This document shows positions 1 through 6,654 of a stretch of DNA of 10,849 nt, piece by piece. The notes under the pieces are model-generated. The model saw only the letters and a list, made by a program, of their open reading frames with translations, searched no databases and was not told the DNA's origin. This stretch comes from Chloroflexota bacterium (lineage in GTDB: Bacteria; Chloroflexota; Anaerolineae; Anaerolineales; UBA11657): the NCBI GenBank assembly GCA_003670425.1, contig QWRL01000071.1, positions 1 to 10,849 on the forward strand. Reading direction: 5' to 3'. The first letter of the stretch is position 1, and every line of letters begins with the position of its first letter. The translations under genes were made by a program, and so were the position numbers.

Positions 1-66
1 ATCAATGGTGACTTTCAACGCTGCTCTTCGGCGGGCCGCACGCCGCGGCGCGCCGGCCTGCCCCAT
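1..66 (-). CDS. possible 5' end of a gene running off the left edge
   Basis: An open minus-strand frame runs from an ATG at 66-64 to the window edge: 22 codons, basic and alanine-rich, ending in ALKVTID. A TTG at 18-16 could be the true start, giving a protein beginning LKVTID. No clear Shine-Dalgarno precedes either start. It would lie downstream of the cyclophilin on the same strand, separated by the hairpin at 84-108. The fragment is too short to recognise a family, and the reading may be chance in GC-rich DNA. Confidence 0.2.
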   Translation of the reverse strand, partial: MGQAGAPRRAARRRAALKVTID

Positions 67-83
67 GATCCGCCCGAATGCTG

Positions 84-108
84 CAGCCGGCGCTGGTGGC
101 GCCGGCTG
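84..108 (-). terminator. GC-rich hairpin after the cyclophilin gene
   Basis: A perfect inverted repeat, CAGCCGGCGC (84-93) and GCGCCGGCTG (99-108), has 10-bp arms around the loop TGGTG and starts 10 nt past the cyclophilin stop. No T-rich tract follows on the minus strand, so it is not a classical intrinsic terminator. It could still end transcription or protect the 3' end of the oxidase-cyclophilin transcript. Since the stem is symmetric, it could act on both strands. Confidence 0.5.
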
Positions 109-118
109 AACGCAGTTA

Positions 119-844
119 CTACTGCTCGGTGATGGTTACGGACTGCAACACAACACCGGGGTTTTTATCAGAGCCCGGATCGCGTGTGCGAATTGCGAGC
201 GCGTTGTCCAGCCCGCTGGTCACCTCGCCAAAAATAGTGTGCTTGTTTGTAAGGTGTGGTGTGGCAGCGTAAGTGATGAAGAACTGGCTGCCGTTTGTGC
301 CCGGGCCCGCGTTGGCCATGGCCAGCAGCCCGGCGCGATCAAACGCCATGCCGTTGTTGAACTCATCTTGAAAGCGGTAGCCTGGCCCGCCGCTGCCGCT
401 GCCGGTGCGGTCGCCGCCCTGCGCCATGAAGCCGGGGATCACGCGATGAAACGTGGTGCCGTCATAAAATCCCTGGCGCGCCAAAAATACAAAGTTGTTC
501 ACCGTCACCGGTGCTTTGGCAGCAAAGAGCTGAATAACAATTTCACCGGCCTCGGTTTGAAATGTGGCGGTGTAGCTCTTCTTTGGATCAATCGTCATCG
601 CAGGCGGCTGGGGCCATTGAAAGTTGCTCGGCGCAGTGGGCATTGGTTGGTCTCCTGTGGCTTGGTTTTGGACTTGGATTTGTGTGGGCTCAGGCGCTGC
701 AGTCGCAGGCGCGCTGGTTGCGGGCGGCGGCGCGCTGCATGCGCCCAGCAGCGCAGCCAGTGCAATTGCAATGCAGCCCATCTTCAATTTATTCGCATGC
801 GCCACCAGTGGCTGCGCGCAAATATGCAAAGTTGCAGTTGTCAT
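119..844 (-). CDS. lipoprotein peptidyl-prolyl cis-trans isomerase (cyclophilin type)
   Basis: This 241-residue protein is a cyclophilin, predicted to isomerise X-Pro bonds in proteins outside the cytoplasmic membrane. Residues 1-36 look like a lipoprotein signal: a basic n-region (K19, K21), a hydrophobic run 24-34 and the lipobox LLGAC, with lipidation expected at C36. A Pro/Ala/Thr-rich linker (37-80) leads to the cyclophilin domain (about 88-240). The active-site pattern is intact: FHRVIPGFMAQGGD with R134, F139 and Q142, then NGSQFF with Q187 and F189, and H202 in NKHTIFG. The ATG at 844 was chosen over the TTG at 850 because GAGGTGG sits 7 nt upstream of the ATG but only 1 nt from the TTG. 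An internal Met (residue 22) could also start a shorter signal peptide. The gene follows the oxidase by 48 bp with no terminator between, so co-transcription is likely. Family assignment is secure; the client proteins are unknown. Confidence 0.93.
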   Translation of the reverse strand: MTTATLHICAQPLVAHANKLKMGCIAIALAALLGACSAPPPATSAPATAAPEPTQIQVQNQATGDQPMPTAPSNFQWPQPPAMTIDPKKSYTATFQTEAGEIVIQLFAAKAPVTVNNFVFLARQGFYDGTTFHRVIPGFMAQGGDRTGSGSGGPGYRFQDEFNNGMAFDRAGLLAMANAGPGTNGSQFFITYAATPHLTNKHTIFGEVTSGLDNALAIRTRDPGSDKNPGVVLQSVTITEQ

Positions 845-851
845 GTTCAAT

Positions 852-858
852 CCACCTC
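852..858 (-). promoter_or_regulatory. ribosome binding site of the cyclophilin gene
   Basis: GAGGTGG on the minus strand lies 7 nt upstream of the ATG at 844-842. It decides the start in favour of that ATG over the in-frame TTG at 850-848. It is one of only two good Shine-Dalgarno sites seen in this window, the other being before the ARPP-1 family gene. Confidence 0.65.
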
Positions 859-892
859 GAAGTGAAATGTTACGTGGAAAACGGGCCGGCGC

Positions 893-1792
893 CTACGCGT
901 CGCCAGCCTCCATGTACGCCAGCGTCTCGCGGTTGACTTCAGTTAGCGGCATGCCGCGCGCCTTGCGCACGCGCTCCAGGCGCTTCTGAAACTGGCCAAG
1001 CGCGTAATCTATAAAGTCCGCCACCTGCAGCCCGAACGGCACTACGGCGTACGCATCCAAACCTTCGCTGATGATGCCCATCGCCGCCGGCAGCAGCGTG
1101 TTCATCGTGCCTTCCAGCTCCTCCCACAGCGCATCATCTTGCGCCACCAGGCGCGAAAGCAAGAACACGGCATAGGCAATGTGGCGCCCCTCGTCCTGCT
1201 TGAGCAGTGCAATGCCACGCCGTGTGCCGGGCAGCAGATTCTGTTTTTGCAGCATGGCATGGTAGGCGTGGTAGCCGGTCTCGGCCAGCACACCCTCCAC
1301 AATCATGTTGTATGTAACCACAGCCCGCACTTGGGCCGCGGGCGAGCCGTCAGTTTGCAGCGCCTGCAGTGCACTCGGCAGCGCCGAGTAAAAGATGGCC
1401 TTGTAGCTGGGCGTGTGAAAGTGATGCAGGTCGCCGGTGGCACCCGCCACTTCATCCAAAAAGCGCCGGAAGAAATCCGTGTGCTTGGCTTCTTCAAACA
1501 AAAATGTGGTGAGGAACAGCTCCTCCTCCACACGGCCCTCGCGCGCAATCACGCCAATCAGCGGCAGCAAGTCCAGCGTCACGGCTTCTTCCCCGCTCTG
1601 GAACAACGCCGTTAGACGCAGGATCAGGTCGCGTTCCTCAGTTGTCAGGCGCTGCCAGTCCTGCTGGTCGGCGCTGAAGTCCAAATCGCTCGGATTCCAA
1701 ACACCGTTGCGCTTGGCGCGCTCAAACAGGCGCATGGGCGGGCTGCCACGCTGCAAACTGCCGCTGGTAGTGCGAAAACTTGTGTGTTCCAT
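893..1792 (-). CDS. R2-like ligand-binding oxidase (R2lox, Mn/Fe)
   Basis: This 299-residue ferritin-superfamily protein resembles the ribonucleotide reductase R2 subunit but matches the R2lox group, which binds a heterodinuclear Mn/Fe cofactor and a long-chain fatty-acid-like ligand and carries a Val-Tyr ether cross-link. Visible metal ligands are E68 (GEEAV), E101 and H104 (FEEAKH), E166 (IVEG), and E201 and H204 (DEGRH). The cross-link pair would be V71 and Y161 (TYNMIVEG). These positions fall almost exactly on those of the mycobacterial R2lox, which supports starting at the ATG at 1792-1790: the N-terminus TTSGSL also fits the family. An upstream GTG at 1822 lies ahead of the -10 box and cannot be used from that promoter. 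No Shine-Dalgarno is seen. The physiological substrate of R2lox proteins is not established. It is divergent from the SOS-type imuB-dnaE2 pair and probably co-transcribed with the cyclophilin. Confidence 0.93.
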   Translation of the reverse strand: MEHTSFRTTSGSLQRGSPPMRLFERAKRNGVWNPSDLDFSADQQDWQRLTTEERDLILRLTALFQSGEEAVTLDLLPLIGVIAREGRVEEELFLTTFLFEEAKHTDFFRRFLDEVAGATGDLHHFHTPSYKAIFYSALPSALQALQTDGSPAAQVRAVVTYNMIVEGVLAETGYHAYHAMLQKQNLLPGTRRGIALLKQDEGRHIAYAVFLLSRLVAQDDALWEELEGTMNTLLPAAMGIISEGLDAYAVVPFGLQVADFIDYALGQFQKRLERVRKARGMPLTEVNRETLAYMEAGDA

Positions 1793-1812
1793 GTGAATTA
1801 TGGGGACGCGGG

Positions 1813-1821
1813 AGTATAGCA
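1813..1821 (-). promoter_or_regulatory. extended -10 promoter of the oxidase gene
   Basis: On the minus strand TGC-TATACT (1821 to 1813) fits an extended -10 element. A -35 box at 17 nt is poor, which is tolerated by extended -10 promoters. The predicted transcript would start near 1805, giving a leader of about 13 nt before the ATG at 1792. The LexA box lies upstream of this promoter and does not overlap its -10. Confidence 0.5.
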
Positions 1822-1822
1822 C

Positions 1823-1851
1823 TTGACATGCAAGCGTCCGCCCGTTAGTAT
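1823..1851 (+). promoter_or_regulatory. sigma70-type promoter of imuB-dnaE2
   Basis: TTGACA (1823-1828), a 17-nt spacer and TAGTAT (1846-1851) form a near-consensus promoter. Transcription would start around 1858-1860, that is at or next to the imuB ATG at 1860, implying a leaderless mRNA. The LexA box directly follows the -10 and covers the predicted start point. Confidence 0.75.
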
Positions 1852-1853
1852 TA

Positions 1854-1865
1854 GAACATATGTTC
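1854..1865. promoter_or_regulatory. LexA (SOS) box over the imuB start codon
   Basis: GAACATATGTTC is a perfect palindrome and matches the Gram-positive-type SOS consensus GAAC-N4-GTTC. With its flanks the dyad extends to 16 bp (TAGAACATATGTTCTA, 1852-1867). Its centre ATATGT contains the ATG (1860-1862) that starts imuB. Bound LexA would cover the transcription start, giving tight repression until DNA damage. The downstream genes are a known class of LexA targets, which strengthens the call. Confidence 0.85.
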
Positions 1866-3293
1866 TACAAAACACGGACGCGCATTTTGTGCCTGCATTA
1901 CTTCAACCTGGCGGTGGGGCTGGAGCGCCAGCGCCAGCCGGAACTGGCTGCCCGCCCGCTGGTGGTGGTGCGCATTTGGGACGCGCAGGTGTTGGATGCC
2001 TGCCCGCTGGCTGCTGCCGCCGGCGTGCAGCCCGGCGATGCCCGCCAGCGCGTTGAACAGCTATGCCCGGAGGCAGCGCTGCTGCCCGCCGCTGAGGATC
2101 ATTACCAGCAGCTGCACGATGCACTGCGCACCGCCCTGCTGCACTTTGCCGGCGCCGGGCGGGTGGAAGCAGCCGCCCTGGGCGAGTTCTATGTGGATGT
2201 TGCCGGGCTGACAAGCGCTTTTGGCAGCGAGACTGACTTGGCTGAACAACTGCGCGCAGCACTGGCACCCGTCACAATGCTTGCACCGGCTATTGGCATT
2301 GCAGAAAATAAATTTACCGCAGCCCGCGCAGCCGCAGCGCACCAGGCAGCGGGCTGCGCCAGCGGTGCACTGCTGGTGGCGGACGGCAGCGCTGCCGAGT
2401 TTTTGGCGCCGCAGCCACTGCACACGCTGCCCAACCTGCCCGCAGAGATGCTGCGCCGCCTGCAGCTGTTTGGGCTGCACACACTTGGCAATTTTGCGGC
2501 GCTGCCCGCTGCGGCTGTGGCAGCCCAGTTTGATGCAGCCGGGCTGTGCTACCACGCGCTGGCACGCGGCCGGGATGCGCGTGCGCTGCTGCCGCACACG
2601 CCCCCGCTCATCCTGCGCTGCAGCCGTGCGCTGCCGGAGGGCCTGCCCGACCGCCAAGCCCTGCACAACCATGCCGGCCGCCTGGCGCAGCGCCTGGCAG
2701 CTGCATTGCAAGCCGCCAGTGTGCACACCACTGCCCTGGCAGTGGAACTGCAACAAGGCACCGCGCCAGCGCAGCAAGCCGGGGCAGCCGTCAAGCCGCC
2801 CAGCGCTGACGCCCGCCGGCTGCAGCGCATGGCGCAGCGCCTGCTGGAACAGTTTGAATTAACAACCGCTGCCGGCACACTGCGCCTGACGGCTTACCCG
2901 CTGCGCGCCTGGCATCTTGGCGCCAGCCAGCCGGAGCTGCTGCCAGAGCGCACCGCCCGGCCAAGCGACAACATGCACCTGACGGTGCGCGCGTTGCGCC
3001 AGCGCTTTGGCGCACCCGTTATGCAGCTGGCCAGCACGCTGGGGCCGCCGCAGCCGCTGCCCCTGCAAGTGCGCAGCGCACCCGATGGCCGCCCGCTGCT
3101 GGTGCGCCTGCCCAAAAATAACGGCACGCGCACTGTGCAGCAGGTGCTTGAATTCTGGCGCGAGCAGCGCAGCTGGTGGGAGCAGCCCATACAGCGCGAG
3201 TACTACCTGGTGGAAGCGGTTGGCGGCCGGCTGCTGACACTCTTCCACGATGCCCAGGCGGGTTGGTTCCTGGACCAACGCCGTGAGCTTTAG
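1860..3293 (+). CDS. imuB: ImuB-like inactive Y-family polymerase of the SOS mutasome
   Basis: This 477-residue protein has the Y-family fold: palm motif I region (about 9-36), a GIAENKFTAARAAA segment (146-159), an HhH-like segment (190-216), a little-finger region (about 250-350) and the ImuB-type C-terminal domain (about 425-473, with WW at 439-440 and a YYLVEAVGGRLLTLFHD stretch). The catalytic acids are lost: in motif I the two Asp are replaced by H13 and F15, and in motif III the usual DE is GE (108-109). ImuB proteins are non-catalytic adaptors that bring DnaE2 to the sliding clamp; QPELL at 357-361 is a candidate clamp-binding motif. The start at 1860 is fixed by the motif I spacing and by a promoter with no room for a leader. 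Transcription is predicted to be LexA-controlled, with dnaE2 63 bp downstream. No ImuA-like gene is adjacent. Residue 1 lies within the LexA box. Confidence 0.88.
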   Translation: MFYKTRTRILCLHYFNLAVGLERQRQPELAARPLVVVRIWDAQVLDACPLAAAAGVQPGDARQRVEQLCPEAALLPAAEDHYQQLHDALRTALLHFAGAGRVEAAALGEFYVDVAGLTSAFGSETDLAEQLRAALAPVTMLAPAIGIAENKFTAARAAAAHQAAGCASGALLVADGSAAEFLAPQPLHTLPNLPAEMLRRLQLFGLHTLGNFAALPAAAVAAQFDAAGLCYHALARGRDARALLPHTPPLILRCSRALPEGLPDRQALHNHAGRLAQRLAAALQAASVHTTALAVELQQGTAPAQQAGAAVKPPSADARRLQRMAQRLLEQFELTTAAGTLRLTAYPLRAWHLGASQPELLPERTARPSDNMHLTVRALRQRFGAPVMQLASTLGPPQPLPLQVRSAPDGRPLLVRLPKNNGTRTVQQVLEFWREQRSWWEQPIQREYYLVEAVGGRLLTLFHDAQAGWFLDQRREL

Positions 3294-3356
3294 GCGCCGC
3301 ACACAACATTCACCGCGCGCGCAGCAGGCACACACCTGCCGCCGTCCTGGCACCGC

Positions 3357-6300
3357 ATGCCTTACATTGAACTGCACGCCCACTCTTACTACTCGCTGCT
3401 GGATGGCGTGCCCACACCGGAGGCACTGGTGGCCCAAGCCGCGCAATACCAGATGCCGGCACTGGCGCTCACCGACCATGACGCGCTGTATGGCGCGCCG
3501 CGCTTTTGGCGCGCTGCGCAAGCAGCCGGCATCAAGCCGATTTTTGGCTGCGAGCTTACGCTGGCGGGCGCAGCCGGGCACCTGACGCTGCTGGCCGAGA
3601 CGCAGGCCGGCTATGCAAACCTGTGCCGGCTCATCACACTGGCGCGCAACGCGCAAACCAAGGGCAGCGCTGCGCTGCCGCGCGCCGTGCTGGCCGCACA
3701 CAGCACCGGCCTGATTGCACTTTCCGGCTGCCGCGGCGGCGTGCTGGCACGGGCGCTGCGCACGCGCCAGCCGGAGCACGCGCTGCAGCTGGCAGCGCGC
3801 CTCGCGCAGCTTTTTGGCCGCAACAATTTCTTCATTGAACTGCAGCGCCACCACGAGCGCGGCGACCAGGCGCGCAACTGCGCCCTGCAAACACTGGCCA
3901 GCCGGCTGCAGCTGCCGCTGGTTGCCACCGGCAATGTGCACTATCTGGAATCCGCCGATGCACCGCTGCACGATGTGCTCACCTGCATTCGCAACCGCGT
4001 GGCACTGGAGCGCGCGGGCAGCCTGCTGCGCACCAATGCCGAGTACCGCTTTCGCACGCCGCAAGAGATGGCCGCCTTGTTTGCAGAATGGCCGGCGGCG
4101 CTGGCCAACACACTGGTGATTGCTGCGCGCTGCCAGGCACAGCTGCCCCACGGCCCCCAGCAGCTGCCCCAAATTGAGCTGCCACCCGGATTGAACGCAG
4201 CCGCATACCTGACCGGTTTGTGCCAAGCCGCGCTGCAAACCCGCGTGGCCACAGCCAACGCCCCAGCCTATCGTGAAACGCTGGCACGCGAGCTGGAAAT
4301 CATCAGCGAGCAGCAGCTGGCCAACTACTTTCTGGTTGTCTGGGATCTGGTGCGCTTTGCCCGCCAGCGCGGCATCCTGTGCCAGGGGCGCGGCAGCGCG
4401 GCCAACTCGCTCACTGCTTACCTGCTGGGCATTACGCCGGTGGACCCGCTGGCTGCCGGGCTGGTGTTCGAGCGCTTCCTCTCGCGCGAGCGCATTACGC
4501 AGCCGGACATCGACATTGATTTTGCAGCCGACCGGCGCGAAGAGGTGATCCAATACCTGTACCAGAAGTACGGCCCGGCACATACGGCCATGGCCTGCAC
4601 CATGATCACGTTCCGCGCGCGCTCCGCGCTGCGCGATGCCGGCCTGGCGCTGGGCTTTGCACCCGCCCTGCTGGACCGGGCGTGTGCCGCCGTCGACGAC
4701 TATTCGGCGGGACGCCTGCCGGACTCCAGCAGCTTGCGTGCTGCATTTGGCGCGCAGCTGGACACGCCGCGCTGGCAGCAGCTGCTGCAAATGGCGGCGC
4801 GCCTGGCCGGCTTTCCGCGCCACCTGGGCCTGCACAACGGCGGCATGATCCTGTGTGCGCAGCCGCTCACGCAGCACATTCCGGTTGAGCCCGCCAGCAT
4901 GGAGGCGCGCAGCGCGGTGCAATGGGACAAGGACGCGCTTGAAATGGCGGACTGGATCAAGCTGGATGTGCTTGGGCTGCGCATGCTCTCCGCCATTGAC
5001 AGCGCTTGCCGCTTTGTAAGCCAGCACACGGGCAGCCCACCCGACCTGAACGCACTGAGCTTTGATGATGCGGGCGTATACGCCATGCTCTGCCGCGGCG
5101 AGACGATCGGCGTCTTTCAAGTGGAGAGCCGCGCGCAGGCGGCGCTCATTCCAAAGTTTCAGCCGCGCAGCTTTGCAGACCTGACGGTGCAGATTGCGCT
5201 CATCCGCCCCGGCCCGGTGCAGGCCAACATGGTGCACCCGTATTTGCGGCGGCGCTCCGGCCACGAGCCCGTGGCGCACTTGCACCCCAGCCTGGCAGCC
5301 GCACTGGGTGAAACGCTGGGCGTGATTTTATTTCAGGAGCAGGTGCTGAAAGTTGCGCGCGACCTGGCCGGCTTCACTGCCGGCGAGGGCGAGCTGCTGC
5401 GCCGTGCACTGGGCCACAAGGATGCAACTGCGCAGCTGGAAACATTCCGGCAGCGCTTCATTGCCGGCGCGCAGCAGCGCGCTGTGAATGCGGACACAGC
5501 GCAGGCGGTGTTTGAGCAGCTCAAAGCCTTCGGCGGCTACTCCTTCTCCAAGGCGCACGCGGCCGCCTTCGCCGTCATCACTTACTGGTCGGCGTGGCTG
5601 CGCCACCACCACCCGCTGCAATATTTTGCCGGGCTGCTGTGCCACCAGCCCATGGGCTTTTACGCAGCGCATGTGGTGGTGTCCGACGCCCGCCGCATCG
5701 GCGTGCGCTTTTTGCCGGTGCACATCCAGCACTCGCAGGCCGCAGTCACGGTGGAACAGAATGCCATTCGCCTGGGGCTGGGCTATGTGGACGGGCTGGG
5801 CGCGGCCCACATTGAGCTGCTGGAACGGGCGCGCCCGTTTCACTCGCTGCTGGATCTGGTGCAGCGCACACGCCTGCCGCGCCCGCAGCTGGAGGCGTTA
5901 ATTCTGGCTGGTGCGCTGGATTGCTTTGGCGAACGACGCGCGCTGCTGTGGGAAATGGCCGGCGCCTACCGCACTGCGCAGCGCCCGCCGGCACTGGCGC
6001 TGCCCACTGCCGATGAGCATGCGCACCTGCGCCCGCTGCAGCCCGCCGAACGCCTTGCAGGCGAGTACGCCGCCACGGGCATCACCGTTGCTGCGCACCT
6101 GAGCAGCCTGCGCCACGCTGCGTTTGCGGCCGCCGGCACACGCCAGATTGCCAGCCTGCGCACGCTGCGCAACGGCCAGCCAGTAACAGTGGGCGGCGTG
6201 ATAGTGACGGTGCAGCGCCCGCCCACCGCCAAAGGCATGTGCTTTCTGGCGCTGGAAGACAGCAGCGGGCTGGTAAACATTGTTGTGCCGCCGCAGGTGT

Positions 6301-6410
6301 ACGCGCAGTACCGCAGCGGCTGCCGCGCGCCCTTTGCGCTGGTGTGCGGCCGGCTGCAGCTCGATGGCGGCGCCGTGCATGTAGTGGCGCAGCGCGTGGA
6401 GCCTGTATAG
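3357..6410 (+). CDS. dnaE2: error-prone DNA polymerase DnaE2 (C-family, SOS mutagenesis)
   Basis: This 1017-residue C-family polymerase is the catalytic partner of ImuB in damage-tolerant, mutagenic DNA synthesis. The N-terminal PHP domain starts at once (ELHAHSYYSLLDG, 5-17; LTDHD, 38-42). The palm carries GRGSAANS (344-351), PDIDIDF with catalytic D384 and D386, and the third Asp D537 in KLDVLGL. The segments GFPRHLGLHNGGMIL (485-499) and AVQWDKD (520-526) are typical of DnaE2 rather than the main replicase. A C-terminal OB-fold (about 925-1010) ends the protein, with no tau-binding tail, and the length fits DnaE2. The start ATG is the first in frame and fits the PHP domain; no Shine-Dalgarno is visible. 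The 63-bp gap after imuB contains only a 5-bp hairpin (3324-3339), so the two genes are likely one LexA-regulated operon. Confidence 0.94.
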   Translation: MPYIELHAHSYYSLLDGVPTPEALVAQAAQYQMPALALTDHDALYGAPRFWRAAQAAGIKPIFGCELTLAGAAGHLTLLAETQAGYANLCRLITLARNAQTKGSAALPRAVLAAHSTGLIALSGCRGGVLARALRTRQPEHALQLAARLAQLFGRNNFFIELQRHHERGDQARNCALQTLASRLQLPLVATGNVHYLESADAPLHDVLTCIRNRVALERAGSLLRTNAEYRFRTPQEMAALFAEWPAALANTLVIAARCQAQLPHGPQQLPQIELPPGLNAAAYLTGLCQAALQTRVATANAPAYRETLARELEIISEQQLANYFLVVWDLVRFARQRGILCQGRGSAANSLTAYLLGITPVDPLAAGLVFERFLSRERITQPDIDIDFAADRREEVIQYLYQKYGPAHTAMACTMITFRARSALRDAGLALGFAPALLDRACAAVDDYSAGRLPDSSSLRAAFGAQLDTPRWQQLLQMAARLAGFPRHLGLHNGGMILCAQPLTQHIPVEPASMEARSAVQWDKDALEMADWIKLDVLGLRMLSAIDSACRFVSQHTGSPPDLNALSFDDAGVYAMLCRGETIGVFQVESRAQAALIPKFQPRSFADLTVQIALIRPGPVQANMVHPYLRRRSGHEPVAHLHPSLAAALGETLGVILFQEQVLKVARDLAGFTAGEGELLRRALGHKDATAQLETFRQRFIAGAQQRAVNADTAQAVFEQLKAFGGYSFSKAHAAAFAVITYWSAWLRHHHPLQYFAGLLCHQPMGFYAAHVVVSDARRIGVRFLPVHIQHSQAAVTVEQNAIRLGLGYVDGLGAAHIELLERARPFHSLLDLVQRTRLPRPQLEALILAGALDCFGERRALLWEMAGAYRTAQRPPALALPTADEHAHLRPLQPAERLAGEYAATGITVAAHLSSLRHAAFAAAGTRQIASLRTLRNGQPVTVGGVIVTVQRPPTAKGMCFLALEDSSGLVNIVVPPQVYAQYRSGCRAPFALVCGRLQLDGGAVHVVAQRVEPV

Positions 6411-6427
6411 CGCTGCGCTGGCAGCGC
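6410..6427 (+). terminator. GC hairpin at the dnaE2 stop
   Basis: GCGCTGC (6410-6416) and GCAGCGC (6421-6427) form a perfect 7-bp stem with loop GCTG, beginning on the last base of the dnaE2 stop codon. No T tract follows. It may terminate or stabilise the imuB-dnaE2 mRNA. Confidence 0.4.
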
Positions 6428-6447
6428 AACCCACCACCCCATATACT
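6418..6447 (+). promoter_or_regulatory. weak candidate promoter before the hydrolase gene
   Basis: TATACT (6442-6447), with CTGGCA (6418-6423) 18 nt upstream, is the only promoter-like pair in the 244-bp gap between dnaE2 and the hydrolase. It would leave a leader of about 200 nt. The -35 overlaps the dnaE2 hairpin. The rest of the gap is C-rich, with no good ribosome binding site and no RNA gene that I can recognise. Confidence 0.25.
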
Positions 6448-6654
6448 CGGCCCTGCAGCTGCAATTACATCTGCATCCGCAATCCAGCCCATGCCTACAA
6501 ACCAACGCGCATGCCGTGCAGCGCCAACGCGGCCCGCAGCCAATTGCGCTGCCGTACACTACATCGCGCCGCAGGCATTGCCGCGCTCACGCCCGGTCAC
6601 CGCCAACCATTCACGCGCTTGTCCGCCACGCACGCTGTCCACACAAACACAAAC

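Noticed and set aside
239..865. 208-codon plus-strand frame opposite the cyclophilin gene
   Set aside because: The minus-strand frame encodes an intact cyclophilin with lipobox and active site; the plus-strand product has no coherent domain.
1793..1822. GTG start at 1822 for the oxidase
   Set aside because: The GTG overlaps the extended -10 element, so a transcript from that promoter would not include it, and the ATG at 1792 matches the family N-terminus and residue numbering.
2859..5285. 808-codon open frame on the minus strand, antisense to imuB and dnaE2
   Set aside because: It lies opposite clear imuB and dnaE2 domains, its product is rich in Arg, Gln, Cys and His as expected from reverse reading of Ala/Leu/Arg-rich codons, and no domain is recognisable. 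Long antisense frames are common in GC-rich genes with strong codon bias.
6511..6654. 48-residue N-terminal extension of the hydrolase
   Set aside because: The stretch is rich in Arg, His, Thr and Ala without hydrophobic or domain pattern and has no ribosome site. The membrane domain starts naturally at the ATG at 6655.
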